19,658 nt of DNA, taken from positions 1 to 19,658 of the forward strand of contig NZ_LSJI01000288.1 of NCBI RefSeq assembly GCF_001557235.1. The letters are read 5' to 3'. Positions 6,061 to 13,510 of this stretch are shown here, one piece after another (positions within the stretch are counted from its first letter, which is position 1; each line of letters begins with the position of its first letter). This stretch comes from Phenylobacterium sp. CCH9-H3 (GTDB lineage Bacteria > Pseudomonadota > Alphaproteobacteria > Caulobacterales > Caulobacteraceae). The notes below the pieces were generated by a model that was not told where the DNA came from, ran no database searches, and worked only from the letters and a program-made list of their open reading frames with translations. The position numbers and the translations under genes were made by a program.

Positions 6061-7278
6061 TCATGCAACGGCCGCGGATTCGGGCGCCCGGGTCGGCGGG
6101 CGGAAGAACAGGGCGAGCAGCAGGACGGCGGCCAGCGCCATGCCCGTCGGTACAAGGAACAGGCTCTGGTAGTCGACCGCGCCGGTGGCGGGGTCCTTCA
6201 GCCGGCCCATCAGCGTGGGGAAGAGGAAGCTCGCCACCACATTGCCGACCCCCAGGATCAGCAGGTTGAACAGCCCCTGGGCGCTGGAGCGGACGTCCTT
6301 GGGGAAGGCGGCGTCCACGAAGATGTACACGGTGGCGAAGAAGAAGGCGTAGCAGACGCCGTGCAGCAGCTGGACGGCGACGATGGTCGGCACGCTGTCG
6401 GCGGCGAAGGCGAAGACCGCGAACCGGGCCGCGTGACCCAGGATCCCGATGATCATGGTGATCTTCCACCCCACCCGGATCAGTACGCCGCCCAGGACGA
6501 ACATCGTCACGATCTCGGCCAGCTGGCCCAGGCTGAGCACCACCATGCTGAGGTTGCCGGCGATCCCGACGCGGTCGGTCAGGAAGGCGTCGGCCATGAC
6601 GAAATAGCCGTTGTGGATCACGCTATCGATGAAGGTGACCAGGAACAGCACCGCCACGAAGGGGACGCGCAGCAGCCGGATCGCCTCGCGCCAGGCCAGG
6701 GGGTCGGCGCCGGCGGCGTCCTTCTTGGGCGGCGTGTGCGGCAGGGTGAGGCTGTAGGCCGCGAGGGCGAACGAGACGATGGCCGCCACCAGGAAGATCC
6801 AGCGCACCTGTTCCGGCCCGGCCTGGGCGCCCAGCAGGAACACGAACGGCCAGGAGACCAACATCCAGCCGATGGTGCCGCCCATCCGGACGGCGCCGAA
6901 GTCCTTGGCCGGGTCGGCCAGGTTGGCGAAGGCGATCGAGTTGGAGACCGACAGCGTCGGCACATAGACGAAGCTGAAGGCCAGGTAGCAGGCGAAGAAG
7001 GGCCAGAAATCGGTGGCGAAGGCGCAGCCGATCAGGGCCAGGCCGCCGATGAGGTGGCTGGCGGCCATGAACCGCTCGGCGGCGAAGTTTCGATCCGCGA
7101 ACTGGTTGGAGAAGAAGATGCCGGCCAGGGCCGCGAAGCCCCAGGAGCTTCCCACCAGCGACTGCTGCCAGGGGGCGAACCCCAGCATGCCCATGTAGGG
7201 AAACAGCTTCGGCGCCCAGGCGCCCCAGACGGCGAGCTGGAGCACCATCATCAGGAAAAGCCGCGCCTGTTGCGTCAT
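6061..7278 (-). CDS. MFS permease of the nucleoside:H+ symporter (NupG/XapB-like) family
   Basis: A 405-residue inner-membrane transporter and first gene of the minus-strand operon. Hydrophobic segments fit about 12 helices. It shares with E. coli NupG the N-terminal WGAW, the segment YVPTLSVSNSIAF (NupG: YMPTLGLINTISY) and RMGGTIGW (NupG: RIWGTIGF). The start is ATG at 7278, preceded by a GGGAGGGG stretch; the open frame runs on to 7437, but the added residues are proline/arginine-rich and overlap the control region. In sugar-catabolic clusters NupG-like permeases probably carry sugars or glycosides rather than nucleosides, and the absence of any nucleoside hydrolase, kinase or phosphorylase here supports that. 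An operator-like site lies 63 bp upstream. The likely role is import of a keto-sugar or glycoside released in the periplasm by the exported enzymes. Confidence 0.85.
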   Translation of the reverse strand: MTQQARLFLMMVLQLAVWGAWAPKLFPYMGMLGFAPWQQSLVGSSWGFAALAGIFFSNQFADRNFAAERFMAASHLIGGLALIGCAFATDFWPFFACYLAFSFVYVPTLSVSNSIAFANLADPAKDFGAVRMGGTIGWMLVSWPFVFLLGAQAGPEQVRWIFLVAAIVSFALAAYSLTLPHTPPKKDAAGADPLAWREAIRLLRVPFVAVLFLVTFIDSVIHNGYFVMADAFLTDRVGIAGNLSMVVLSLGQLAEIVTMFVLGGVLIRVGWKITMIIGILGHAARFAVFAFAADSVPTIVAVQLLHGVCYAFFFATVYIFVDAAFPKDVRSSAQGLFNLLILGVGNVVASFLFPTLMGRLKDPATGAVDYQSLFLVPTGMALAAVLLLALFFRPPTRAPESAAVA

Positions 7279-7341
7279 GCCCCTGGCCCCTCCCGACAGG
7301 CCTGCGGTGCGGCGCTCTTGCGTGGGCCTGCGTCCGCTCGA

Positions 7342-7355
7342 TGTAATCGATTTCA
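7342..7355. promoter_or_regulatory. Putative LacI-family operator, copy 2
   Basis: TGTAATCGATTTCA is the exact reverse complement of the site at 117-130, so in the direction of its downstream gene each reads TGAAATCGATTACA. It lies 63 bp upstream of the permease ATG, in the roughly 320-bp region between the divergent permease and lacI genes. The remainder of that region holds the inverted repeat at 7428-7504 and two short GC-rich hairpins (around 7510-7522 and 7533-7552), with no recognisable gene or clear -35/-10 pair. Confidence 0.65.
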
Positions 7356-7427
7356 GGGATAGCAAAGCCCTTGAGGACAGGCAACCGGGGCGTCGAGGCC
7401 CTGCCGCGCGCGTCAGCGCCGCCAGGA

Positions 7428-7504
7428 TCACCGCCAAGACGCCAAGAACGCCAAGGCGCTGCCGCCGCTGAAGCCTCTTGGCGAACTTGGCGTCTTGGCG
7501 GTGA
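7428..7504. repeat. REP-like imperfect palindrome built from CGCCAAG units
   Basis: Arms 7428-7455 and 7477-7504 are complementary over 26 of 28 positions: 19 bp perfect (TCACCGCCAAGACGCCAAG at 7428-7446 against 7486-7504), a 2-nt A/A mismatch, then 7 more paired bases, enclosing a 21-nt loop (7456-7476). Each arm carries three CGCCAAG heptamers spaced 8-9 bp apart (left arm starts 7432, 7440 and 7449). There is no T-run on either side, so it is not a standard intrinsic terminator. CGCCAAG-based intergenic palindromes of this style recur in many bacterial genomes, and I read it as a REP/MITE-like dispersed element. Copy number here is unknown. It lies between the operator and lacI, where it could insulate the divergent transcripts or fold in a lacI leader. 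Confidence 0.8.
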
Positions 7505-7598
7505 AAACGGCGCCTGCGGCGCGCGCTGCGGTGAGGAGCTTCCGGTCAGGCTCCGCCCCACGCCTTGAATTGCTTCGCCCGGGTCGCCAGTGTCCGGC

Positions 7599-8603
7599 AT
7601 GGCCACGATTCAGGACGTCGCCCGGAGCGCCGGGGTCTCGACCGCGACGGTCTCGCGGGTGCTCAGCACGCCCGAGCTGGTGGCCGAGCCCACGCGGCTG
7701 CGGGTGATGACCGCCGTCAACGCCCTGGGCTACGCGCCGAACATGGCCGCAAAAATGCTGCGGACGCTGCGGGCCGAGAAGATCCTGGTGACGGTGCCCG
7801 ATATCTCGAACCCCTTCTTCTCGCAGGTGATCCGGGGCGTGGAACAGGCGGCGCAGGCCGCCGGCTATTCGGTGCTGCTGGGCGACACGCGCCATGACGC
7901 AGAGCGCGAGGAGCGCTACGGCGAGATGCTACGGCGCAAGGAAGCGGACGGCCTGATCTTCCTGGGTCACCGGTTGCCGGACTCGCTCACCGACATGATG
8001 CAGGCGCAAGGCCCGCGCGCGCCGATCGTCAACGGCTGCGAGTTCAGTCCCGATCTGGCCGTCTCCAGCGCCCACATCGACAACGAGCGCGCCGCCGCCG
8101 AGGCCATGGAGCACCTCTACGGCCTGGGGCACACACGCATCGGCGTGATCACGGGTCCGCTGGCCAGCCCGATCAGCCGCGATCGCCTGGCGGGCGTCCA
8201 TGCCGCCGCCGGCGCCCGGAGCCAGGGCGCGGGCTTGCGCATCGCCACAGGCGACTTCTCCATCGAGTCCGGGGTGCGCGAGACCTTGAGCCTGCTGGAC
8301 GCGGACCCAGCCCTGACCGCCCTGTTCTGCTTCTCGGATGAGATGGCCATGGGCGCCCTGGACGCTCTGAGGCGGAAGGGGCTGCAGTGCCCGCAGGACG
8401 TGTCGCTGGTGGGGTTCGACGACATCCGCTTCGCAAAGCACCTGAATCCCGCGCTGACCACCGTCGCCCAGCCGATGGAACAACTGGGCCAGGAGGCGGT
8501 GCGCCTCCTGCTGGAGATCTTCGCCGGCCGCAGCCAGGACTTCCAGCAGGTGACCCTGCCCCACCGCCTGGTGGTCCGCGACAGTACGGCGCCCGCCCCC
8601 TAA
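7599..8603 (+). CDS. LacI-family transcriptional regulator
   Basis: A 334-residue repressor of normal family length. The N-terminal helix-turn-helix and hinge (residues 1 to about 60) start with the typical MATIQDVARSAGVSTATVS, followed by a periplasmic-binding-protein-like ligand domain with landmarks ISNPFFSQVIRGVE, GLGHTRIGVITG, FCFSDEMAMGALDALR and DVSLVGFDDI. The start at ATG 7599 matches the family N-terminus; a GTG at 7590 would add three residues and cannot be excluded, and neither has a good Shine-Dalgarno. It is divergent from the permease operon and close to operator copy 2, so it probably represses that operon and the DUF1080/GMC promoter region, released by a sugar or keto-sugar ligand. 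Its stop overlaps the convergent hutC stop (8600-8603), leaving no room for a terminator. Confidence 0.93.
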   Translation: MATIQDVARSAGVSTATVSRVLSTPELVAEPTRLRVMTAVNALGYAPNMAAKMLRTLRAEKILVTVPDISNPFFSQVIRGVEQAAQAAGYSVLLGDTRHDAEREERYGEMLRRKEADGLIFLGHRLPDSLTDMMQAQGPRAPIVNGCEFSPDLAVSSAHIDNERAAAEAMEHLYGLGHTRIGVITGPLASPISRDRLAGVHAAAGARSQGAGLRIATGDFSIESGVRETLSLLDADPALTALFCFSDEMAMGALDALRRKGLQCPQDVSLVGFDDIRFAKHLNPALTTVAQPMEQLGQEAVRLLLEIFAGRSQDFQQVTLPHRLVVRDSTAPAP

Positions 8604-9319
8604 GCCGCCTCGCCGCGCGGGGCGAAGCGGGCGACCAGGTCATAGGCCTCGCCCGGGAAGGTGAGCCGGACGTGGGTGATCCGGTCCTCGCCGCGCCAGG
8701 TCCGGCGCTCCAGGACCAGGCAGGCGGCGGTGGGGGCGATGCCCAGGATCGTCGCCACGGGCTTTAGGACATTGGCGGCGCTGATCCGGTGCTCGGCCTC
8801 GGTCCAGGGCACGTGGCCCAGCAGCCAGCCGCCCGGCGGGTTGGCGGCGAAGTCGGCCGCGGCCGCTTCCGGCGCAGCGTCCAGGTTGATCAGGCGATCC
8901 TCCAGGGCGAACGGCCGGCTGCTGGCCCGGTGCAGGCAGCGCAGCGTCAGCACCTCGACCGGGCGGTCCAGGCCGAGCTCCGCCGTCTCCTGCGCGGTGG
9001 CGATCCGCATGGTGCGCGACAGCAGTTCGTAGCCGTAGGGCTCTCCCCGGGCCGTGACCTCGGCGGCGATGTCCGGGATGTCGAGGACCACGGAATGGAT
9101 GCGCGGGCGGGCGACGAACGAGCCGGCCTTGCGCCGCCGCACGATCAGCCCCTGTTCCGCCAGGGGCGCAAGGGCCTTGTTCACGGTCATCCGCGAACAG
9201 CCGTATTCGGCCATCAGCTCATGCTCGGCCGGCACCCGGTGGCCCGGCGGCCAGGCGCCGGACAGGATGCGCTCGGAGATGTCGGCGCGGATACGCCGGT
9301 GCAGGCTGGCCTCGCTCAT
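8600..9319 (-). CDS. hutC: Histidine utilisation repressor HutC (GntR/UTRA family)
   Basis: A 239-residue GntR-family regulator: winged helix in residues 1 to about 75 (RIRADISERILSG, PAEHELMAEYGCSRMTVNKAL, GLIVRRRKAGSFV) and a UTRA ligand domain from about 90 to the end (YGYELLSR, LEDRLINL, GHVPWTEAEHRISA). HutC proteins repress hut genes and release DNA on binding urocanate, the first pathway intermediate. Its ATG at 9319 lies in an ATGA overlap with the hutF stop, so it is co-translated with hutF and should be autoregulated through the site at 10719-10728. The LExRxx(W) segment near the C-terminus fits HutC. The neighbouring pathway makes this assignment strong. Confidence 0.94.
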   Translation of the reverse strand: MSEASLHRRIRADISERILSGAWPPGHRVPAEHELMAEYGCSRMTVNKALAPLAEQGLIVRRRKAGSFVARPRIHSVVLDIPDIAAEVTARGEPYGYELLSRTMRIATAQETAELGLDRPVEVLTLRCLHRASSRPFALEDRLINLDAAPEAAAADFAANPPGGWLLGHVPWTEAEHRISAANVLKPVATILGIAPTAACLVLERRTWRGEDRITHVRLTFPGEAYDLVARFAPRGEAA

Positions 9320-10674
9320 CGGCCAAGCAACCGGGCCAGCACCGCCCGGTAGCGCATGGCGATCGGACCTCGGGCGAGGTGGCGACCGTCCTCGACCACG
9401 CGCACGCCGCGACGCCAGACGTGCTCCACCGGCCCCGCGGCGAAGATCCGGCTGTCCAGCCAGGCATCGCCCGACCGTGCGGAGAAGGCCTCGTGGCCCG
9501 CGGGAAAGCTGACGACGTCGGCCGGGGCGCCGACGGCCAGACCCGGCGGCTGCGGAACCCCCAGCGCCTGTCCGCCGCCAGCAAGCGCGCCGCGATAGAG
9601 GCGGGCGCCGATGGACTCTCCCTCCCGCCCGGCCAGGATGTTGCGGGCCCGCCGGGTCAGGCGCTGGCCGTACTCCAGCAGGCGCAGCTCCTCGGCCGCG
9701 TCGATGCGGACGTTGGAGTCCGAGCCGACCCCGAAGGCCCCGCCCTCGGCCAAGTATCGCGCGGCGGGGAAGACGCCGTCGCCCAGGTTCGCCTCTGTGA
9801 TGGGGCACAGACCCGCCACGGCGCCCCGGCTGGCCATCCGCCGGCGCTCGCCCTCGGTGATGTGGGTGGCGTGGACCAAGCACCAGCGGTCGTCGACCGC
9901 GAACCGGTCCTGCAGCCATTCCACTGGCCGCGCCCCGCTCCAGGCCAGGCAGTCGTCCACCTCCTTCACCTGTTCGGCGATGTGGATGTGGATCGGGCCA
10001 GTCATGCCAGCGACCAGGCGCAACTGGTCTTCCGTGACCGCGCGCAGGCTGTGCGGCGCGACGCCGACCACCGCGTCGGGCAGGCTGGAGACCGCGGCCT
10101 GTGACGCCTCGTGCAGGCGCGCGTAGGACTCCACGCTGTTGACGAACCGCCGCTGCCCAAGCGCGGGGGGCGCGCCGCCGAAACCCGAGTGGGCGTAGAA
10201 CACCGGCAGCAGGGTCAGGCCGATGCCGGCCGCATCGGCCGCGGCCGCGATCCGGGCGGCCATCTCGGCCGGATTGGCATAGCCGCCGCCGTCGGGGCCG
10301 TGGTGCAGGTAGTGGAACTCGCCCACCCGCGTGAAGCCGCTCTCCAGCATCTCGACGAAGGCCTGGGCGGCGATGGCTTCCACGTCGTCCGGCCCGAGGT
10401 CGGCCACGAAGCGGTACATCAGCTCGCGCCAGGTCCAGAAGCTGTCGCCCTCCGGTCCGCGGACCTCGGTGAGGCCAGCCATGGCCCGCTGGAAGGCGTG
10501 GCTATGCAGGTTGGGAAGCCCGGGGGCGGCGATCCCGCCGCGTTCGTCACCGGGCTCCGGATCAGCGGCGGCGTGGACGGCGGACACGACGCCGTTCGTG
10601 GTCTCGATCCGCACGCGTTCAGCCCAGCCCTCGGGCAGAAGGGCGTGTTCGAACCAGAGCGCGGCGTCGGCCAT
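9316..10674 (-). CDS. hutF: Formimidoylglutamate deiminase HutF
   Basis: A 452-residue amidohydrolase-superfamily enzyme that converts N-formimino-L-glutamate to N-formyl-L-glutamate and ammonia, fourth step of the five-step route. Zinc-site motifs are present: HSH at 57-59, HIHIAEQ at 229-235, His268 in LVHATH, and Asp319 in GVGSDSN. Length and motif spacing match Pseudomonas HutF. The start at ATG 10674 has GAGG 7 bp upstream. It is the first gene of the leftward hutF-hutC unit, divergent from hutI across a 104-bp control region. A HutF, rather than a direct formiminoglutamase of the four-step route, agrees with the presence of a formylglutamate deformylase (hutG). Confidence 0.95.
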   Translation of the reverse strand: MADAALWFEHALLPEGWAERVRIETTNGVVSAVHAAADPEPGDERGGIAAPGLPNLHSHAFQRAMAGLTEVRGPEGDSFWTWRELMYRFVADLGPDDVEAIAAQAFVEMLESGFTRVGEFHYLHHGPDGGGYANPAEMAARIAAAADAAGIGLTLLPVFYAHSGFGGAPPALGQRRFVNSVESYARLHEASQAAVSSLPDAVVGVAPHSLRAVTEDQLRLVAGMTGPIHIHIAEQVKEVDDCLAWSGARPVEWLQDRFAVDDRWCLVHATHITEGERRRMASRGAVAGLCPITEANLGDGVFPAARYLAEGGAFGVGSDSNVRIDAAEELRLLEYGQRLTRRARNILAGREGESIGARLYRGALAGGGQALGVPQPPGLAVGAPADVVSFPAGHEAFSARSGDAWLDSRIFAAGPVEHVWRRGVRVVEDGRHLARGPIAMRYRAVLARLLGR

Positions 10675-10718
10675 GACCTTTCCTCAGCCGCGTCGCGAAG
10701 GCTCGCAAGCGACACTTA

Positions 10719-10728
10719 TGTCTATACA
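10719..10728. promoter_or_regulatory. Probable HutC operator between divergent hutF and hutI
   Basis: TGTCTATACA sits in an AT-rich island within the 104-bp hutF-hutI gap. It is palindromic except for one pair and resembles the TGTA-N2-TACA core recognised by Pseudomonas HutC (TGTATATACA as ideal). It overlaps TACAAT (10725-10730), a good -10-like hexamer for the hutI direction, though I found no matching -35. It lies 44 bp from the hutF start and 50 bp from the hutI start, so one site could control both units. Confidence 0.65.
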
Positions 10729-10767
10729 ATAACAAGCCCGAGGGCTAGGTTGCGGCCACGACCTGAC

Positions 10768-10773
10768 GGGAGG
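10768..10773 (+). promoter_or_regulatory. Shine-Dalgarno fixing a TTG start of hutI
   Basis: GGGAGG lies 5 bp ahead of TTG at 10779. No in-frame ATG or GTG lies close by that would keep the first beta-strands of HutI. Confidence 0.75.
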
Positions 10774-10778
10774 CTTCG

Positions 10779-11984
10779 TTGCGCTGCGACCGGCTCTGGC
10801 GGAACGCCCGCCTCGCCACCCTGGCCCCGGATAGGCCGGGCCTGGGCGTCGTCGAGCGCGGGTCGGTGGCGAGCCGGGAGGGTCGCATCGCCTGGGTCGG
10901 GCCCGAGGCCGATGCGCCGGCGTTCGAGGCCGGCGAGACCGTCGACTGCGAGGGCCGCTGGATCATGCCTGGCCTCATCGACCCGCACACGCATCTGGTC
11001 TTCGGCGGGGACCGCGCCCGCGAGTTCGAGCTGCGCCTGGCCGGCGCCTCCTATGAGGAGATCGCCCGCGCCGGCGGCGGCATCGTCTCGACCATGGCGG
11101 CCACCCGCGCCGCCACCGAAGACGAGCTCATCGCCCAGGCCCTGCCCCGCCTGGACGCCCTGATCGCCGAGGGCTTGACGACCGTCGAGATCAAGTCCGG
11201 CTACGGCTTGTCGCTGGCCGACGAGCGGAAGTCCCTGCGGGCCGCCCGCCGCCTGGGACAGGTCCGGCCGGTCACGGTCACCACCACCTTCCTGGGCGCC
11301 CACGCCCTGCCCCCCGAGTTCAAGGGCGATCCGGACGGCTACATCGATCGGGTCTGCCGCGAGATGATCCCCGCCGTCGCCGCCGAGGGCCTCGCGGACG
11401 CCGTCGACGCCTTCTGCGAGGGGATCGGCTTCACGCCCGCCCAGACCCGCCGGGTCTTCGAGGCCGCAAAGGCGCACGGCCTGCCGGTGAAGCTGCACGC
11501 CGAGCAGCTCTCGAACCTGCACGGCGCGGCCCTGGCCGCCGAGTTCGGCGCCCTGTCGGCCGACCATCTCGAACACCTGGACCAAGCGGGCATCGCGGCC
11601 ATGGCCCGGGCCGGGACCGTGGCGACGCTGCTGCCCGGCGCCTACTACTTCGTCCGCGAGAACCGGCCGCCGCCGATCGAGGCCCTGCGGGCAGCCGGCG
11701 TGCCGTTGGCCCTGGCCACCGATTGCAACCCCGGCACCTCGCCGCTCACCTCGCTGCTGCTGACGATGAACATGGCCGCGACCCTGTTCCGCCTCACGGT
11801 GGACGAGTGCCTGGCCGGCGTCACCCGCGAGGCCGCCCGCGCCCTAGGCCGCCTCAGCGACACCGGAACGCTCGAAGCGGGCAAGGCCTGCGATCTCGCC
11901 ATCTGGGACATCGAGCGGCCCGCCGAGCTCGTCTACCGGATGGGCTTCAACCCCCTGCACGCCCGCGTCTGGAGAGGCCTTTGA
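10779..11984 (+). CDS. hutI: Imidazolonepropionase HutI
   Basis: A 401-residue amidohydrolase that opens the imidazolone ring of 4-imidazolone-5-propionate to give N-formimino-L-glutamate, third step of the pathway, in the cytoplasm. Visible active-site features: DPHTH with His70 and His72, LHAEQLSN with His240 and Glu242, SADHLEHL with His263, and Asp315 in [10 protein letters not shown]. Length is normal. Translation starts at TTG 10779 behind GGGAGG. It is first in the rightward operon; its stop overlaps the TTG of hutH by 4 bp (TTGA). Transcription probably starts near the HutC operator just upstream. Confidence 0.96.
   Translation: MRCDRLWRNARLATLAPDRPGLGVVERGSVASREGRIAWVGPEADAPAFEAGETVDCEGRWIMPGLIDPHTHLVFGGDRAREFELRLAGASYEEIARAGGGIVSTMAATRAATEDELIAQALPRLDALIAEGLTTVEIKSGYGLSLADERKSLRAARRLGQVRPVTVTTTFLGAHALPPEFKGDPDGYIDRVCREMIPAVAAEGLADAVDAFCEGIGFTPAQTRRVFEAAKAHGLPVKLHAEQLSNLHGAALAAEFGALSADHLEHLDQAGIAAMARAGTVATLLPGAYYFVRENRPPPIEALRAAGVPLALATDCNPGTSPLTSLLLTMNMAATLFRLTVDECLAGVTREAARALGRLSDTGTLEAGKACDLAIWDIERPAELVYRMGFNPLHARVWRGL
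11971..11977 (+). promoter_or_regulatory. Shine-Dalgarno fixing a TTG start of hutH
   Basis: GGAGAGG inside the last codons of hutI lies 3-6 bp before the TTG at 11981. With this start, active-site residues fall exactly at the Pseudomonas HutH numbers (Tyr53, Ala142-Ser143-Gly144). Other in-frame starts would lengthen the protein with out-of-frame hutI sequence. Confidence 0.7.
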
Positions 11985-13510
11985 CCGACGTCCTGCTGGT
12001 TCCCGGCGACACCCCGCTCGCCGACTGGCGCGAAATCTATCGCGGCGCGTCCGTCCGCTTGCCCGCTTCCGCCGCGGGCCCGATCGCCGAGAGTTCGGCG
12101 GCGGTGCAGCGCATCCTGGCCAAGGGCGAGCCGGTCTATGGGATCAACACGGGCTTCGGAAAGCTGGCCAGCGTGCGGATCGACGCCGCCGACCTCGCCA
12201 CCCTCCAGCGCAACATCGTGCTGTCCCACGCCGCCGGGACGGGCGAACCGTCACCCACCGCCATCGTGCGGCTGATGATGGCGCTGAAGCTGGCCAGCCT
12301 GGCCCAGGGCGCCTCGGGCGTGCGGCCCGCCACCATCGCCCTGCTGGAGAAGATGATCGTCGCCGGCCTGACGCCGGTGGTTCCGGCCCAGGGATCCGTG
12401 GGAGCCTCGGGCGACCTCGCGCCGCTGGCCCACATGGCGGCCGCCATGATCGGCGTGGGCGAGATCGAGGTGGGCGGAGCGCGCCAGCCGGCCGACATGG
12501 CCCTGCGCGCCTCTGGCCTGGCGCCGCTGGCCCTGGGGCCGAAGGAGGGCCTGGCCCTGCTCAACGGCACCCAGTTCTCAACCGCCAACGCCCTGGCCGG
12601 CCTGTTCGAAGCCGAGCGCCTGCTGCAGACGGCGCTGGTGACCGGGGCGCTGTCGACCGAGGCGGCCAAAGGCTCGGACACGCCCTTCGACCACCGCATT
12701 CACGCCCTGCGCCGCCAGCCGGGGCAGATCGAGGCCGGAGACGCCCTGCGCGCGCTGATGTCCGGATCGGCGATCCGGGCCTCGCACCTGAAGGACGACG
12801 AGCGGGTGCAGGACCCCTACTGCCTGCGCTGCCAGCCGCAGGTGATGGGCGCCGCGCTGGACGTCCTGCGGCAGGCCGCCACGACGCTCGGCTACGAAGC
12901 CAATGGCGTCTCGGACAACCCGCTGATCTTCGCCGACACCGACGAGGCGCTGTCGGGGGGCAACTTCCATGCGGAGCCGGTGGCCTTCGCCGCCGACATG
13001 ATCGCCCTGGCCATCTGCGAAATCGGCTCCCTCGCCGAGCGGCGGATCGCCATGCTGGTGGACCCGGCGCTGAGCGGCCTGCCGGCCTTCCTGACGCCCA
13101 GGCCCGGCCTGAACTCGGGTTTCATGATCCCGCAGGTGACCGCGGCCGCCCTGGTCTCCGAAAACAAGCAGCGCGCCTATCCGGCCAGCGTGGACTCGAT
13201 CCCGACCTCCGCCAACCAGGAGGACCACGTCTCCATGGCCGCCCATGGCGCGGCGCGGCTGCTGCCGATGGCCCGCAACGCCACGGCCGTGGTGGGGATC
13301 GAGCTTCTGGCGGCCGCGCAAGGTTGTGATTTCCACCGGCCGTTGACCTCGAGCCCGGCGCTGGAAGCCGCCCGGTCTCTGCTGCGCGCGCAGGTGCCGC
13401 ACCTGGACGACGACCGCCACTTCCACCCGGACATCGAGGCCGCGAACCGCCTGGTGCGCGCCGGCGTCGTCGTGACCGCCGCGGGGCTGGCCCTGCCGGA
13501 GGTCGCATGA
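11981..13510 (+). CDS. hutH: Histidine ammonia-lyase HutH
   Basis: A 509-residue aromatic amino acid lyase that eliminates ammonia from L-histidine to give trans-urocanate, the first and committed step. The Ala142-Ser143-Gly144 triad in [13 protein letters not shown] forms the MIO electrophile autocatalytically; Tyr53 in VYGINTGFG is the catalytic base position. Further family segments include [21 protein letters not shown] and [17 protein letters not shown]. The start is TTG at 11981, overlapping the hutI stop, and the ATG of hutG overlaps its own stop (ATGA at 13507-13510). Urocanate made here should be the inducer that relieves HutC repression. Confidence 0.97.
   Translation: MTDVLLVPGDTPLADWREIYRGASVRLPASAAGPIAESSAAVQRILAKGEPVYGINTGFGKLASVRIDAADLATLQRNIVLSHAAGTGEPSPTAIVRLMMALKLASLAQGASGVRPATIALLEKMIVAGLTPVVPAQGSVGASGDLAPLAHMAAAMIGVGEIEVGGARQPADMALRASGLAPLALGPKEGLALLNGTQFSTANALAGLFEAERLLQTALVTGALSTEAAKGSDTPFDHRIHALRRQPGQIEAGDALRALMSGSAIRASHLKDDERVQDPYCLRCQPQVMGAALDVLRQAATTLGYEANGVSDNPLIFADTDEALSGGNFHAEPVAFAADMIALAICEIGSLAERRIAMLVDPALSGLPAFLTPRPGLNSGFMIPQVTAAALVSENKQRAYPASVDSIPTSANQEDHVSMAAHGAARLLPMARNATAVVGIELLAAAQGCDFHRPLTSSPALEAARSLLRAQVPHLDDDRHFHPDIEAANRLVRAGVVVTAAGLALPEVA

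Noticed and set aside
6036..6155. Longer N-terminus for the Tat-exported isomerase from ATG 6155
   Set aside because: It adds 40 arginine/proline-rich residues, overlaps the permease gene, and ignores the AAGGAG placed 7 bp before TTG 6035.
7279..7437. Longer N-terminus for the permease up to 7437
   Set aside because: It would translate through the operator into the inverted repeat region and put non-membrane sequence ahead of the first helix; ATG 7278 matches the NupG-family start.
7428..7504. Intrinsic terminator for the permease or lacI transcript
   Set aside because: The hairpin lies between divergent gene starts and is not followed by a T-run on either strand.
7428..7504. CRISPR array
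   Set aside because: The CGCCAAG units are too short, closely spaced and arranged as an inverted repeat, with no spacers and no cas genes.
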